A stretch of DNA of 64,000 bases from Pseudomonadota bacterium (GCA_018971625.1 JAGXAJ010000003.1:1-64000), one strand, 5' to 3'; positions 18,132-28,756 are shown, counted from the first letter of the stretch. Notes: generated by a model not told the origin, from the sequence alone. Translations and numbers: made by a program.

Positions 18132-19229
18132 CTATCTCACCGGCCAGTCCTCGGCGGTGATCGTCGCGGCATCGGCGCCGACGATTTCCGACAGCGAGTC
18201 GCGTCCGGTGCGTAGCAAGGTCGAGGCGAGATCGCTCTTGATGCTGTCGACCAGACCAAGGCCCTTGTAGACCAGCGATGAGTAAAGCTGGATCAGACTG
18301 GCGCCGGCGCGGATTTTCGTCAGGGCCGCGCCGCCGGTATCGATGCCGCCGACGCCGATCAGCGGAAACGCGCCTTCCACGCGCACATAGGTTTCCGCCA
18401 CCATCCGGGTTGACAATCGAAACAGTGGCCGTCCGGACAGCCCGCCGTGCTCGTGTGCCCGGTCCTGCTCACGCAAGCTCGATGGCCGTGCCAGCGTGGT
18501 ATTGGCCACGATCATGCCGTCGACCCTGCGCGAGCGCGCGATGTGCACGACGTCATCGAGTTCGGAAAGCCTGAGATCCGGCGCAATCTTGAGCAGCACC
18601 GGGGAATCGCCCGCGGTCTGCCGCACCTGCTCGCGCGCCTCGATGACTTTTGCCAGGAGATCGTCGAGCGCCGCTGCCTGCTGCAGGTTGCGCAGGCCCG
18701 GCGTGTTCGGCGACGATACATTGATGGTGAAATAGCTCGCAACGGGCGCGAAGGTCTCGATCAGCCTGACGTAATCGGCAGTCCGGTCGGCGCTATCCTT
18801 GTTGGCGCCGACATTGACGCCCACGATGCCGCCGTGATGTGCGCGCGCGGCGAGCCGTCGCAGCACCACTTCGGCGCCGTCATTGTTGAAGCCCATGCGA
18901 TTGATCACGGCCTCGTCGCGCTCCAACCGGAATAGCCGCGGTCGCGGGTTTCCGGCCTGCGGCTTCGGTGTCACCGAGCCGATTTCGACAAAGCCGAAGC
19001 CGAGTCGTAACAAGGCATCGGGCGCTTCCGCACTCTTGTCGAAACCCGCCGCCATGCCGACCGGATTGGGAAAGTTCAGGCCGAACGCCCGCACCGCCAA
19101 TTTCGGATCGTCCGGCCGTGACCGGATCGGTGGCAGCAGTTTCAGGCCCTGGATCGCCATCCGATGGGCGTCTTCCGGGTCGAACCAGCGCAGCAGCGGC
19201 AGCGAAAAGGCGTCAAAGGCGCGGATCAC
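18132..19229 (-). CDS. pyrD: quinone-dependent dihydroorotate dehydrogenase
   Basis: NPVGMAAGFDKSAEAPDALLRLGFGFVEIGSVTPKPQAGNPRPRLFRL; INVSSPNTPGLRNLQ. Confidence 0.95.
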   Translation of the reverse strand: MIRAFDAFSLPLLRWFDPEDAHRMAIQGLKLLPPIRSRPDDPKLAVRAFGLNFPNPVGMAAGFDKSAEAPDALLRLGFGFVEIGSVTPKPQAGNPRPRLFRLERDEAVINRMGFNNDGAEVVLRRLAARAHHGGIVGVNVGANKDSADRTADYVRLIETFAPVASYFTINVSSPNTPGLRNLQQAAALDDLLAKVIEAREQVRQTAGDSPVLLKIAPDLRLSELDDVVHIARSRRVDGMIVANTTLARPSSLREQDRAHEHGGLSGRPLFRLSTRMVAETYVRVEGAFPLIGVGGIDTGGAALTKIRAGASLIQLYSSLVYKGLGLVDSIKSDLASTLLRTGRDSLSEIVGADAATITAEDWPVR

Positions 19230-19570
19230 GGGGCAAGCTCCGGAATGTCGTGAGTGCCGTCGGATCGTGTGCGCATATGGTGCACGTCCACGACCGCGCC
19301 AAGGCGGAGTTCACCATAGAGATGCGGAAACAGTTCGTCGTTGCGCGAGCGCTCCCAGCGCAGCGCCTCGCCAAGCGCGTCGGCATCGACACGGATCAGG
19401 AACAGCCCGGTCTGGCCGGAGAAATGCTTTTTTGCGGTCTCTGCGACCTGAGACGCGGTCGAGAAATGGATAAAGCCGTCGCGCGCATCATCGGCGCTAC
19501 CCCGATACACCCCCCGCCGCTCAGCCTCGTGCCAGGCCGAAGCCGGACAAATCTTGTAGATGCTGCGCAC
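19226..19570 (-). CDS. DUF952 domain protein
   Basis: IYKICPASAWHEAERRGVYRGSADDARDGFIHFSTASQV. Confidence 0.82.
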   Translation of the reverse strand: MRSIYKICPASAWHEAERRGVYRGSADDARDGFIHFSTASQVAETAKKHFSGQTGLFLIRVDADALGEALRWERSRNDELFPHLYGELRLGAVVDVHHMRTRSDGTHDIPELAP

Positions 19571-19732
19571 GTCTCTTTCGCGTCCTGCTTACCGCTTGAG
19601 AAAGTTCGGGAGCCGGCCGCGACCGTATCGGCGGCAACCGTCCACTTCAAGGGTAGCTTCCAGCCCTGCAGGCTGATTGTGTAAACGCCACGCTTGGGGT
19701 TAATTCTTTGGCCTTTTGAACCGGCAGAACCG

Positions 19733-20320
19733 ATGGCCAGATTTCCCAAATCGCGGGCGCTCGCCCATGCGCCGAGGCGGACCGCACCCACAGTTCTGAC
19801 AGATGTCTTGCCGCAAGACGTCTTGTCCGATGTGTTGCGGACTTCCCTGCGCGCCGTACTCTGCGGCACGGCGGTCGGTAATGCGTCGGCCAAGGCCGGC
19901 GCCTACTATGCCCACAAGCAGAACAAGTTCTGGAAGATTCTGCACGAGACCGGGCTGACGCCCACGCGATTGCAGCCGCAGCAATATCGCGAGTTGCTCC
20001 ATCACGGCATCGGCCTCACCGATTTCGTCAAGACGCATTCCGGCATGGACCACCAGATCCCGCTGTCGGAACTCGTCGAGGAGTCGCGAACGCGCCTGCA
20101 CGCCGCGATACTCAAATTCCGCCCGGCGTTCCTGGCGTTTACCAGCAAGACCGGCGGCCAGAAATTTCTCGGCGGACCGCGCGCCTATGGCGAACAAGCC
20201 GAGCGGATCGGCGACACACGAATCTGGATTTTGCCGTCGACCTCCGGCGCGGCCAACGGCAGCTGGCGTCCGGAAGTGTGGCATAGCTTTGCGGATGAGG
20301 TGAGAGCCGTGACAAGATAA
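19733..20320 (+). CDS. mismatch-specific uracil/thymine DNA glycosylase (MUG-like)
   Basis: LCGTAVGNASAKAGAYYAHKQNKFWKILHETGLTP...WILPSTSGAANG. Confidence 0.82.
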   Translation: MARFPKSRALAHAPRRTAPTVLTDVLPQDVLSDVLRTSLRAVLCGTAVGNASAKAGAYYAHKQNKFWKILHETGLTPTRLQPQQYRELLHHGIGLTDFVKTHSGMDHQIPLSELVEESRTRLHAAILKFRPAFLAFTSKTGGQKFLGGPRAYGEQAERIGDTRIWILPSTSGAANGSWRPEVWHSFADEVRAVTR

Positions 20321-20363
20321 CGCACGCCACCTTCTCTTCTCCCATCGGGGGAAAAGGAAAGCA

Positions 20364-21986
20364 TCATGCCGACCGCGCCAGTGCGCCGTCGATCATGGCA
20401 ACCGCATTGGCCAACCCGTAGACCGCGACGAACGAGCCGAAGCGCGGGCCTTTTTCCTGGCCAAGCAGCACCTGGTAGAGCATGTTGAACCAGTCGAGCG
20501 AAACGCCGGGGCGGCCGTCCTTGCCCTTTTTGACAGGATCGAGAAACGGCTCGCGGCGGCCGATCTCGTAAACCACATTCTGAATGTCTTCGGCCAATGA
20601 ATTTGCGGGCAGTTGCGACAGCGCGTCGCGCAGATCCTGCAGCGCGGCGCGTTCGCTCTCGGTCGGTTCGCGGAACTTCTTGGTTGGCGCGACGAAGTCC
20701 CGATAATAGTTGATGGCATAGCCGACCATCGCATCGAGCTTGGGATGGGTCTCTGGCGTGACGCCGGGGCGATAGCGTCCGATGAAACCCCAAAGCGTCG
20801 CAGCATTCTCCGCGTTCGACGACGACACCAGCGTCAGCAGCAACTGGAACGTGACCGGCATATCGGCCGCCGGCGGATGGCTGGCATGAATGTGCCAGAC
20901 CGGGTTGGCCAGTTGCTGCCTGGCGTCCTGCCGCGGAAAACCATCGAGGAATTGCTGGTAGTCGTCAACATTGCGCGGAATCACATCAAAGTACAGGCGC
21001 TTGGCCGACTTCGGCTCCCGATACATGAACAGCGACAGTGATTCCGGCGAGGCATAGCGCAGCCATTCGTCGATCGTCAGGCCATTGCCCTTCGACTTGG
21101 AAATCTTCTGACCCTTGTCGTCGAGGAACAGTTCGTAGTTAAAGCCTTCCGGCGGCGTGCCGCCGAGCGCCGCGCAGATCTTGCCCGACAGCTTCACCGA
21201 ATCGATCAGATCCTTTCCGGCCATTTCATAGTCAATGCCGAGCGCGGTCCAGCGCATCGCCCAATCTGGCTTCCATTGCAGCTTGCAATGCCCGCCAGTG
21301 ACCGGCAGCGTGACCCGCTCCCTGGTCTCGGGATCGTCATAGGAAATGGTGCCGGCCTTCGCATCGTGCTCGGTGACCGGCACATAGAGCACTACGCCAG
21401 TGCGCGGACAGATCGGCAGGAACGGCGAATAGGTGGTGGCGCGTTCCTCGCGCAACGACGGCAACATGATCGCCATCACGGCATCCAGCCGCTCCAGCAC
21501 CTTGAGCAGCGTGGCGTCGAACCGTCCCGACTTGTAGTAGTCGGTCGAGCTTGCGAATTCGTAGTCGAACCCGAAGGTGTCGAGGAAGGCGCGCAGCCGC
21601 GCGTTGTTGTGGGCGCCAAAACTGCCATGGGTGCCGAACGGATCCGGCACCGCGGTCAGGGGCTTGCCGAGATGCTTTTCCAGCATCTCCTTGTTGGGCA
21701 CGTTGTCCGGTACCTTGCGCAGCCCGTCCATATCGTCGGAGAACGCAATCAGGCGCGTCTTGATCTTCTCTTCGGTCAGCACGCGAAAGGCATGGCGCAC
21801 CATGGTGGTGCGCGCGACCTCGCCGAAAGTACCGATATGCGGCAGGCCGGAGGGGCCATAGCCGGTCTCGAACAGCACCTCGTCCTTGGGTTTCCTCTTC
21901 AGCCGCGCAACGATCTGCTTTGCCTGTTCAAACGGCCAGGCATTGGATTGCTCGGCGAGCGAGCGCAGATCGTTGGGATTGGACAT
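20364..21986 (-). CDS. lysS: lysine--tRNA ligase, class I
   Basis: [34 protein letters not shown]; class I architecture. Confidence 0.92.
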   Translation of the reverse strand: MSNPNDLRSLAEQSNAWPFEQAKQIVARLKRKPKDEVLFETGYGPSGLPHIGTFGEVARTTMVRHAFRVLTEEKIKTRLIAFSDDMDGLRKVPDNVPNKEMLEKHLGKPLTAVPDPFGTHGSFGAHNNARLRAFLDTFGFDYEFASSTDYYKSGRFDATLLKVLERLDAVMAIMLPSLREERATTYSPFLPICPRTGVVLYVPVTEHDAKAGTISYDDPETRERVTLPVTGGHCKLQWKPDWAMRWTALGIDYEMAGKDLIDSVKLSGKICAALGGTPPEGFNYELFLDDKGQKISKSKGNGLTIDEWLRYASPESLSLFMYREPKSAKRLYFDVIPRNVDDYQQFLDGFPRQDARQQLANPVWHIHASHPPAADMPVTFQLLLTLVSSSNAENAATLWGFIGRYRPGVTPETHPKLDAMVGYAINYYRDFVAPTKKFREPTESERAALQDLRDALSQLPANSLAEDIQNVVYEIGRREPFLDPVKKGKDGRPGVSLDWFNMLYQVLLGQEKGPRFGSFVAVYGLANAVAMIDGALARSA

Positions 21987-22035
21987 CCAGGAAAAGTCTC
22001 CGAAGTCAGAGAACTGACATAGCTACAATATAGCG

Positions 22036-22111
22036 GTCATTGCGAGCGAAGCGAAGCAATGCAGGACCACAAGAAAAACCGGATTGCTCGTCGCGCTCCT
22101 CGCAATGACGG
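22036..22111. repeat. imperfect palindromic intergenic repeat (REP/BIME-like)
   Basis: gtcattgcgagcgaagcgaagcaatgc...ggattgctcgtcgcgctcctcgcaatgacgg forms a long hairpin. Confidence 0.8.
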
Positions 22112-22122
22112 AAACATTCGAC

Positions 22123-23046
22123 TTAGAAGGGACTGACCGAGAAATAATGCAGCCACAGGTCGGTGTAGCGACCTTTTTCCCAGACCCGGAACAGCGCCCA
22201 GTTCAAGGCCTGGCGCAGCAGATCGTTGCCCTTGCGCACGGCGATGCCGATACCTTCGCCGAAATAGCGGCTCTCGACGAACGGGCCGCCGGAAAATGCG
22301 CAGCAATCGCCGGAGTCGGTGCCGCTGATCCAGAACGCCAGCGAAATGGCGTCTCCGAAAATGAAGTCGACCTCGCCGCGGCGCAACGCCAGCCGCAGCG
22401 CCTCGTCATTGGGATAGGGATGCAACTCGGCGTCGGTGAACATCGCCTTCAGATAGGCTTCATGCGCCGAGCCTGCGATGACGCCTACTTTCTTGCCCTC
22501 GAGATATTCCGGGCGCACCTCCGCCATTACCGCATCCTTGCGCGATACGAAGCGCGCCGCTGCCCGGTAATAGGGATCGGTGAAATCGACTTTCGTGCGC
22601 AGCTGCGGCGTTACCGCGAGCGAGGCGATGATGGCGTCACCGCGGTTGCTGCTCAGCGCATCGATCAAAGTCTCGAACCGCCGCATCTGGACGGTGCAGC
22701 TGATCTTGATCTCATCGCACAGCGCGCGCGCGAGATCGACGTTGAAGCCCGCCGGGTTGCCATCGGCCCCTGTGAAGTTGAATGGCGGATAGTCAGTTTC
22801 GGTCAGAAACCGGATCACGGTCAGGCGCGACAGGTCCGGCCGCTCCGGGCGCCGCCTCGGGTCCCAGAAGCCGGGCACCGCCTGGGGCGCGGCTTCGGCC
22901 CCGGGTTTGGGCGCAGTTTGCGCCTGGGCCTGCACCACGCCGCCGCCCAGACCGGCTGCCAACATTATCCCGGCCACGGCCAGCATGGTCCGGACGAGCC
23001 CTGACACAAAGACATGACGCGGCAAGATGATGGTTTGTCTGGGCAT
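22123..23046 (-). CDS. periplasmic amino-acid-type solute-binding protein
   Basis: Signal-peptide-like N-terminus; LTVIRFLTETDYPPFNFTGADGNPAGFNVDLARALCDEI. Confidence 0.85.
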   Translation of the reverse strand: MPRQTIILPRHVFVSGLVRTMLAVAGIMLAAGLGGGVVQAQAQTAPKPGAEAAPQAVPGFWDPRRRPERPDLSRLTVIRFLTETDYPPFNFTGADGNPAGFNVDLARALCDEIKISCTVQMRRFETLIDALSSNRGDAIIASLAVTPQLRTKVDFTDPYYRAAARFVSRKDAVMAEVRPEYLEGKKVGVIAGSAHEAYLKAMFTDAELHPYPNDEALRLALRRGEVDFIFGDAISLAFWISGTDSGDCCAFSGGPFVESRYFGEGIGIAVRKGNDLLRQALNWALFRVWEKGRYTDLWLHYFSVSPF

Positions 23047-23174
23047 TACCGACGGCGTGTTGAAAGTTCGAGGGCCTTATAGACCATCCGGCCGAGAACG
23101 CGAATGCGTTCGGCCGCGCCAGCCCAAGAAGCTTACAAGAAGCTTAGGAGGCGGAGAGCAAGGGAGCTCCGGTC

Positions 23175-23762
23175 TCAGAGGTAATGTTTGAGGTCGGCTG
23201 CCGCTTCTTCGGGTTTGCGGTTGAGATTGAACGGCGACACGAATTTGCCGTTGCGATCCATCAGATAGATCAGCGCGGTATGGTCCATGGTGTAGTCGCC
23301 GTCCTTCAGCGGCACCTTGTGGGCATAGACCCGGTAATCGGCGATCACCTTCGCCACCTGGTCCGGTGTGCCGGTCAGGCCTTTCACATGCGGGTCGAAG
23401 CTCGACAGATAGTCCTTCATCGCCGCGCGGGTGTCGCGCTCGGGATCGACCGAGATGAAATAGGCATTGACGCGATCGGCGTCCTTGCCCATCGCCCGCA
23501 GCACCTCGGACATCTCGAACAGCGAGGTCGGGCAGACGTCGGGGCAATGGGTAAAGCCGAAGAAGATCAGCGTCGGGCGACCGAGCAGGTTCTTTTCGGT
23601 CACGGTCTGGCCGCTCTGGTCGGTGAGTTGGAACGGGCCGCCGATGCCGGCCGGCGCCGCAGCATTCCGCAATCCGCCAAATGCCCACAGCATCAGTACC
23701 AAGCCAATGACCACGCTCGCGGAGAAGGCGCCAACAATGACCAGCGGGCGTGTCCGATTCAT
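23175..23762 (-). CDS. SCO family protein (copper/thiol assembly factor)
   Basis: GPFQLTDQSGQTVTEKNLLGRPTLIFFGFTHCPDVCPTSLFEMSEVL. Confidence 0.92.
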   Translation of the reverse strand: MNRTRPLVIVGAFSASVVIGLVLMLWAFGGLRNAAAPAGIGGPFQLTDQSGQTVTEKNLLGRPTLIFFGFTHCPDVCPTSLFEMSEVLRAMGKDADRVNAYFISVDPERDTRAAMKDYLSSFDPHVKGLTGTPDQVAKVIADYRVYAHKVPLKDGDYTMDHTALIYLMDRNGKFVSPFNLNRKPEEAAADLKHYL

Positions 23763-24135
23763 CCTGAATTCCCTCAAAATACCGTCAAAGGCAGGCCGAG
23801 AAGCCTGCCGGGCGGTCTCGAAAAAAGCGGCCGTGCCGTGGTGGAACCACAGCAGCAGCGTCCCGAGCAACGCAGCCACACCAACGCCAACACCGCCCAT
23901 TGCAATGACCTGCGCGACCCAGCGAGGCGTTGGCGGATACTTGCCGCGACGTACTGTAGAACGGCGCCATGCGTGCAGGTCTCGATGAGCAGGCATCGGC
24001 CGGCCGGCGGCTGCCGGCTAGCGAGATTATCCGTTCAGATAGAGCCAGTTAAGCCGGCCGGCAAGCGTCCTGCGCCTGCGTCCGATCACGTCATGCTGAA
24101 GACGGCTCCAGGCGGCGGCTTGCCTTGGTGCGGGG

Positions 24136-24186
24136 AGGCTTAATGCGAAGAGGCTTAATGCGAAGAGGCTTAATGCGAAGAGGCTT
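24136..24186. repeat. 15-bp tandem repeat, 3 perfect copies plus partial
   Basis: (aggcttaatgcgaag)x3 then aggctt. Confidence 0.95.
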
Positions 24187-24661
24187 GGGCGTCGAGATAA
24201 CAGGGCTTGTACATGCTCATCAACTGCTTGCCATGCAGGAAGATCATATGCGGGGTCAGCCCGCCACGCGCGGTAATCCAGCGCTTCACCGCCGGCGGAT
24301 ACATCGAATACAGCATCTGAGTTGCTTCGGGGTTGGTTACGGCGCGGCCGTTGGCGCCGAAATCCCACGCCGCGTGGAACCCGAGATTGGCATGCGAGGT
24401 CACGCAAATCTTGTCATGCGGCACCGCGCCGAGGACGATGGTGCAGGCAGAGGCGCACAGGCCGTCGATGATCACGGTCTGGCCCGAACTGCGCAAGCCT
24501 TGATATTTATCGACATAGGTTCCGATCCGGCCACCACGATCCTCACCGATGCGAACCACCGCATGGCTTGCGCCGACTCCCGCCAGCAGGAGAACCGCCG
24601 CGAGCAACCCCGTCACCAGCTTCATCTTCCAGCCCCAGTCCAAAAACCTGTCGAACCCCAA
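24170..24661 (-). CDS. hypothetical secreted protein (ClpP-crotonase-like periplasmic type)
   Basis: Signal peptide; GQTVIIDGLCASACTIVLGAVPHDKICVTSHANLGFHAAWD. Confidence 0.7.
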   Translation of the reverse strand: MGFDRFLDWGWKMKLVTGLLAAVLLLAGVGASHAVVRIGEDRGGRIGTYVDKYQGLRSSGQTVIIDGLCASACTIVLGAVPHDKICVTSHANLGFHAAWDFGANGRAVTNPEATQMLYSMYPPAVKRWITARGGLTPHMIFLHGKQLMSMYKPCYLDAQASSH

Positions 24662-25177
24662 ATCCGATCATCTTCGGTGATGCATCGTCACCGTGTTGCG
24701 AGATCGGGTTTTTGTCCAGATGGCGAGGCTTGCTCAAAACAAATTCAAATGAAGTGTTGCAAGCCCGCTGCACCCTGAAGTCGAGCGGTCCCAAACTGGA
24801 ACAGCAAGCGCGCCGGTCGCAACGTCGATCACATCACCTGGCCACACCAGGAACCGTTTGTCATTGACCATCGGCAATGTCGCAGGCTTCGATCCTGAAG
24901 GATTGGAAAGGCGCGGCCGAGGCGCGGGGCGCAAGCCCATGAGTTCGCGGCCGGCGAGAAACGTAGCCGGGTGCGCGCGATCAGGCAGCATATTTTTCCC
25001 GGCGGCCGGTCGGGCCGAACGCCGCGGCCATGACGCGATGAGCCATGGCAATTCGGAGCTGCTGTGTCGTGTCATCTGGGGTACCGGCCCCGGCGCGGTC
25101 GAGCCTTCGAGCGCCCCGCAGTGGCGGGCGGCGCATCGGCGCGCTAAGTAACCGGCGGCACATCCCTGGAGAAAAGC

Positions 25178-25528
25178 ATGACCATTCAACGTTTCGAAAC
25201 CGGGCCGCGCATGAGCCAGGTCGTCGTCCATGGCGACACCATCTATCTCGCGGGCATCGTCGCCAACACAACGGCCGGTGAAAGCGTCACCAGGCAGACG
25301 CAGGAGGTGCTTTCGATCATCGACAGCCATCTGGCGAAGGCGGGAAGCGACAAATCGAAGCTGCTGACGGCGACGATCTACCTTACCGACATGAAGAGAT
25401 TCGCGGAGATGAACGCCGTGTGGGACGGCTGGGTGTCGGCGGGAAATACCCCGGCGCGCGCCACCGTCGAGGTCAAGCTCGCCGCGCCGAAATACGCCGT
25501 CGAGATCATGGTGACCGCGGCGCGGTAG
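25178..25528 (+). CDS. RidA family protein
   Basis: MTIQRFETGPRMSQVVVHGDTIYLAGIVA...RATVEVKLAAPKYAVEIMVTA. Confidence 0.9.
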   Translation: MTIQRFETGPRMSQVVVHGDTIYLAGIVANTTAGESVTRQTQEVLSIIDSHLAKAGSDKSKLLTATIYLTDMKRFAEMNAVWDGWVSAGNTPARATVEVKLAAPKYAVEIMVTAAR

Positions 25529-25723
25529 CCTGTCGAACCCTGCTCGCTTTGACAGCCGAAGTCGTCGACGGGGCGGAAACCATGCCGGCGATTTTTCCAT
25601 CGATTCCTTCGATTTTCGGGCTAAGTTAACCTCAAATCGGCCTGGCAATAGCCAGCGGGAACCTGTTTGCCGCTGCGCCATCTAACCGGACACCCGTTCA
25701 GCGCCACCGGATGGAGCCCCAGG

Positions 25724-26422
25724 ATGAGCCCCGCACAGACATCTCAAATCGCCCCGGCCTCCGCCCCGACGGCCGATGCGGACCTGGTCCGTCGCGCCAT
25801 CGCGCGGGACGAGGCGGCGGTCCGCTCGATCATGCAGGCCAACAACCGCAGGCTTTACCGGCTCGCCCGCGGCATCCTGCGCAACGACAGCGAGGCCGAG
25901 GATGTCGTGCAGGACACCTATGTGCGCGCGTTCACGCATCTGGAGAGTTTTCGCGGTGACTCCAGCCTCTCGACCTGGCTGTCACGCATTGCCATGAACG
26001 AGGCGCTGGGCCGGCTGCGCCGGCAGCGGCCGAACGTCGATATTGACAATCTGGCGCCCGGCGCGCTGGAAGCGCAAATCATCCAATTCCCTCTCTCGGC
26101 GGCTGTCGAAGATCCGGAAAAATCCATGGCACAACGTGAAATCCAGCGTGTCGTCGAGCACGCGATCGACGAACTACCCGAAGCTTTCCGCATCGTCTTC
26201 ATCACCCGCGTGATCGAGGGGATGAATGTCGAGGAAACCGCCGAGATATTGGCGTTGAAGCCGGAGACCGTGAAAACCAGGCTGCACCGCGCCCGCACCA
26301 TGCTGCGCGAGAATGTCGAGAAGAAAATCGGGCCCGTGGTGATCGAAGCCTTTCCGTTTGCCGGCAAGCGCTGCGAACGGCTGACGGAAGCGGTGCTGAA
26401 AAAACTCGGCTTCCCCGCATAA
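25724..26422 (+). CDS. ECF-type RNA polymerase sigma factor
   Basis: LYRLARGILRNDSEAEDVVQDTYVRAFTHLESFRGDSSLSTWLSRIAMNEALGRLRR; sigma4 NVEETAEILALKPETVKTRLHRAR. Confidence 0.93.
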   Translation: MSPAQTSQIAPASAPTADADLVRRAIARDEAAVRSIMQANNRRLYRLARGILRNDSEAEDVVQDTYVRAFTHLESFRGDSSLSTWLSRIAMNEALGRLRRQRPNVDIDNLAPGALEAQIIQFPLSAAVEDPEKSMAQREIQRVVEHAIDELPEAFRIVFITRVIEGMNVEETAEILALKPETVKTRLHRARTMLRENVEKKIGPVVIEAFPFAGKRCERLTEAVLKKLGFPA

Positions 26423-26520
26423 TCTTTAGGAACCTTTCGGCGCGCGCCCCATCCAACCTGTGTTGCAATCAATGCCCCGGCGGCTTCGGTCCCGGCGCCA
26501 CAGGACAGGAGCGTCAAAAC

Positions 26521-27036
26521 ATGTTCGTTCGATTGAGCGCGGCAATCGCCGCCGTCAGCCTCATAAGCGGTGCCGCCTTCGCGGCAGGCCCGACCGATCC
26601 GCAGATCGCCCATATCGCCTATACCGCGGGTACGATCGATATCGCCGCCGCCAAGCAGGCGCTGTCCAAGACCAGCAACAAGGAGGTCAAGGCATTCGCC
26701 CAGGACATGGTGCGCGACCATGAAGCCGTGAACAAGAAGGCGCTGGACCTCGTCAAGAAGCTCAAGGTGACGCCGGAAGACAACGACACCAGCAAGACCC
26801 TGCAGAAAAACGCCAGCGCCAAGCTCGAGGAACTCTCGAAGCTGAAGGGCGCGGAGTTCGACAAGGCCTACATCGCCAACGAGGTCGCCTACCACAAGGC
26901 GGTCGACAACGCGCTGGAGACCACGCTGATTCCATCCGCCAGTAACGCCGAGCTGAAAAGCCTGCTGGAGACCGGCCTGAAGATTTTCCAGGGTCATGAG
27001 CAGCACGCCGAACAAGTCGCCTCCGAACTGAAGTAA
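26521..27036 (+). CDS. DUF4142 domain protein (secreted)
   Basis: IAHIAYTAGTIDIAAAKQALSKTSNKEVKAFAQDMVRDHEAVNKKALDLVKKL. Confidence 0.88.
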   Translation: MFVRLSAAIAAVSLISGAAFAAGPTDPQIAHIAYTAGTIDIAAAKQALSKTSNKEVKAFAQDMVRDHEAVNKKALDLVKKLKVTPEDNDTSKTLQKNASAKLEELSKLKGAEFDKAYIANEVAYHKAVDNALETTLIPSASNAELKSLLETGLKIFQGHEQHAEQVASELK

Positions 27037-27047
27037 GGAAGCTGTCA

Positions 27048-27365
27048 ATGACGCCGAGATGGATTGTCCCGATCGTTGCAGCGCTGGCGCTGGGGATCTC
27101 CGTCTCGGCGCAGGCTGCCACCGTCGAGATATCAATGGAAAACCTGGAAATCTCGCCGGCCGAGGCCTCGGCCAAAGTCGGCGATACCGTCAGGCTGGTC
27201 AACAAGGACGACTTCGCCCACACCGCCACCGCGCGAAACGGCGATTTCGACATGATGATACCGCCAAAGAAGACCGTCAGCATGGTTTTGAAGAAAGCCG
27301 GCAAGGTCGAATATTATTGCCGCTTCCATCCCAACATGAAGGCTGTGCTCAACATCGTGCCGTGA
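27048..27365 (+). CDS. cupredoxin family copper-binding protein
   Basis: DTVRLVNKDDFAHTATARNGDFD...VEYYCRFHPNMKAVLNIV; type I Cu ligands H/C/H/M. Confidence 0.9.
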   Translation: MTPRWIVPIVAALALGISVSAQAATVEISMENLEISPAEASAKVGDTVRLVNKDDFAHTATARNGDFDMMIPPKKTVSMVLKKAGKVEYYCRFHPNMKAVLNIVP

Positions 27366-27436
27366 AAGCGTCGCCCTGTGCGGGCCCTTTCGCCCATAGC
27401 GATCGTCCGAATCAAGTCTCAAACAGCAGCAACTGT

Positions 27437-27535
27437 CATACCCCGCGAAAGCGGGGTATCCAGTATGCTGTGACCTCTCGTTTCCACCACTAACACTCTG
27501 GAATACCGGGTCCCCGCCTGCGCGGGGACGACGAG
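27437..27535. repeat. REP-like palindromes
   Basis: cataccccgcgaaagcggggtatcc and gtccccgcctgcgcggggac. Confidence 0.7.
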
Positions 27536-28348
27536 GCACAATTCCGCATTCTCGCGACATGAAGCGCCCGAGCTTTTGCAAATCGTTCCGCCCTAACCCC
27601 AGTGAGGGGCGCCGGGAATGCCGGGTGTTCGATGCACCCGTGGTTGGTGCAAAAAATGCACCGGGTAGTTGCCACAGGTTCACCGGTTCCACCCCGGCAT
27701 TCCCTGCGCAATGGTTTTACGGCTTATTGCGCGCTCTCCCGGGCGACCGGGCGTTCTTGCCACCCTCGTCCCTGAGAAGCGTTAGCTTCTTAAGAACTTG
27801 ACGCCAGCGTCGGGGCGTCAGGACCACACGACTTCGCCGTGCGCGGGCAACATCATTCGTCTCGTGACGCTGCCGCGCCCATCGCATTCCCGCCCCACGT
27901 TTCGTGACGATCGCGATACGCCCTCTTCTCGGGTACGGGATGACCCGATAAGCCGCTGATTTGGGCCGGAAGAAAACAGAAATATCTTTTCGCGGGCGAC
28001 TGGACGGTGCAAATCAGCTTGAACCGTCAAGCGAATTTCGATTTTGCGCGCAAGCCGTTTTCGCCCCGACCTCGCTTGCTCCACCGAACGCGGCTTCATC
28101 CCGAAGCGCAGCTTTTGCTGCAGGTCTCGAAGGATGAGGCGGCAATGCGAGGCGACCTTCCTTTCTCTCGTAAGTTTAAGGGGAGAAGGTGCCCTCGCGA
28201 AAGCGAGGCAGCGGTGCATGCTTGCCTGGCTGTGCGACGCAGCGTAACATTCGATGAAAGCCAGATGGAACCAGCAGCGCGTACCACCGTTGGCTAGCTC
28301 GTAGTACCCAAGCAGTCTCGACCGGCTCAAATATTGGAAAGATCGGCC

Positions 28349-28585
28349 ATGCGCGCCTTGATCGTCTTGTCACTGACGGCAATCGTTTTCGGCTCGAACC
28401 CTTGTGAGGCCGGTATGAGCACCGGACCGCACGACGTCGCCGTTAGGACGCCCGCTGCCCACCATGCGACGATGAGCCACCGTCGGGGACGCGTCCATCA
28501 CGCCCGGCGCATTGGCGGTCCAATCGCCGCGGTTGGTGCGGTTGGCAATGCGATCGGTAATACGATCGGCGGAATCTTCCGCTAA
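28349..28585 (+). CDS. small secreted hypothetical protein
   Basis: MRALIVLSLTAIVFGSNPCEAG... with His-rich middle and Gly-rich end. Confidence 0.5.
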   Translation: MRALIVLSLTAIVFGSNPCEAGMSTGPHDVAVRTPAAHHATMSHRRGRVHHARRIGGPIAAVGAVGNAIGNTIGGIFR

Positions 28586-28589
28586 GTCA

Positions 28590-28687
28590 GCCAAGCCTCT
28601 AAGCCGCCAAGCCTCTAAGCCGCCAAGCCTCTAAGTGGGCTAAGCCTCAAAGTGGGCTAAGCCTAAACGGTGGGCTAAGCCTAAACG
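28590..28687. repeat. degenerate tandem array around 'aagcctctaag' / 'gggctaagcct'
   Basis: gccaagcctctaagccgccaagcctctaagccgccaagcctctaagtgggctaagcctcaaagtgggctaagcctaaacggtgggctaagcctaaac. Confidence 0.9.
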
Positions 28688-28705
28688 CCCACTCGCATCA
28701 ACTTG

Positions 28706-28756
28706 AACCCTGGAACGTCATTAACCTTGGGACGTCATTAACCTTGGGACGTCATT
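28706..28756. repeat. 17-bp tandem repeat, 3 copies
   Basis: aaccctggaacgtcatt / aaccttgggacgtcatt / aaccttgggacgtcatt. Confidence 0.95.

Noticed and set aside
28590-28756. Possible CRISPR array
   Set aside because: Repeats are directly tandem and degenerate with no unique spacers and no cas genes.
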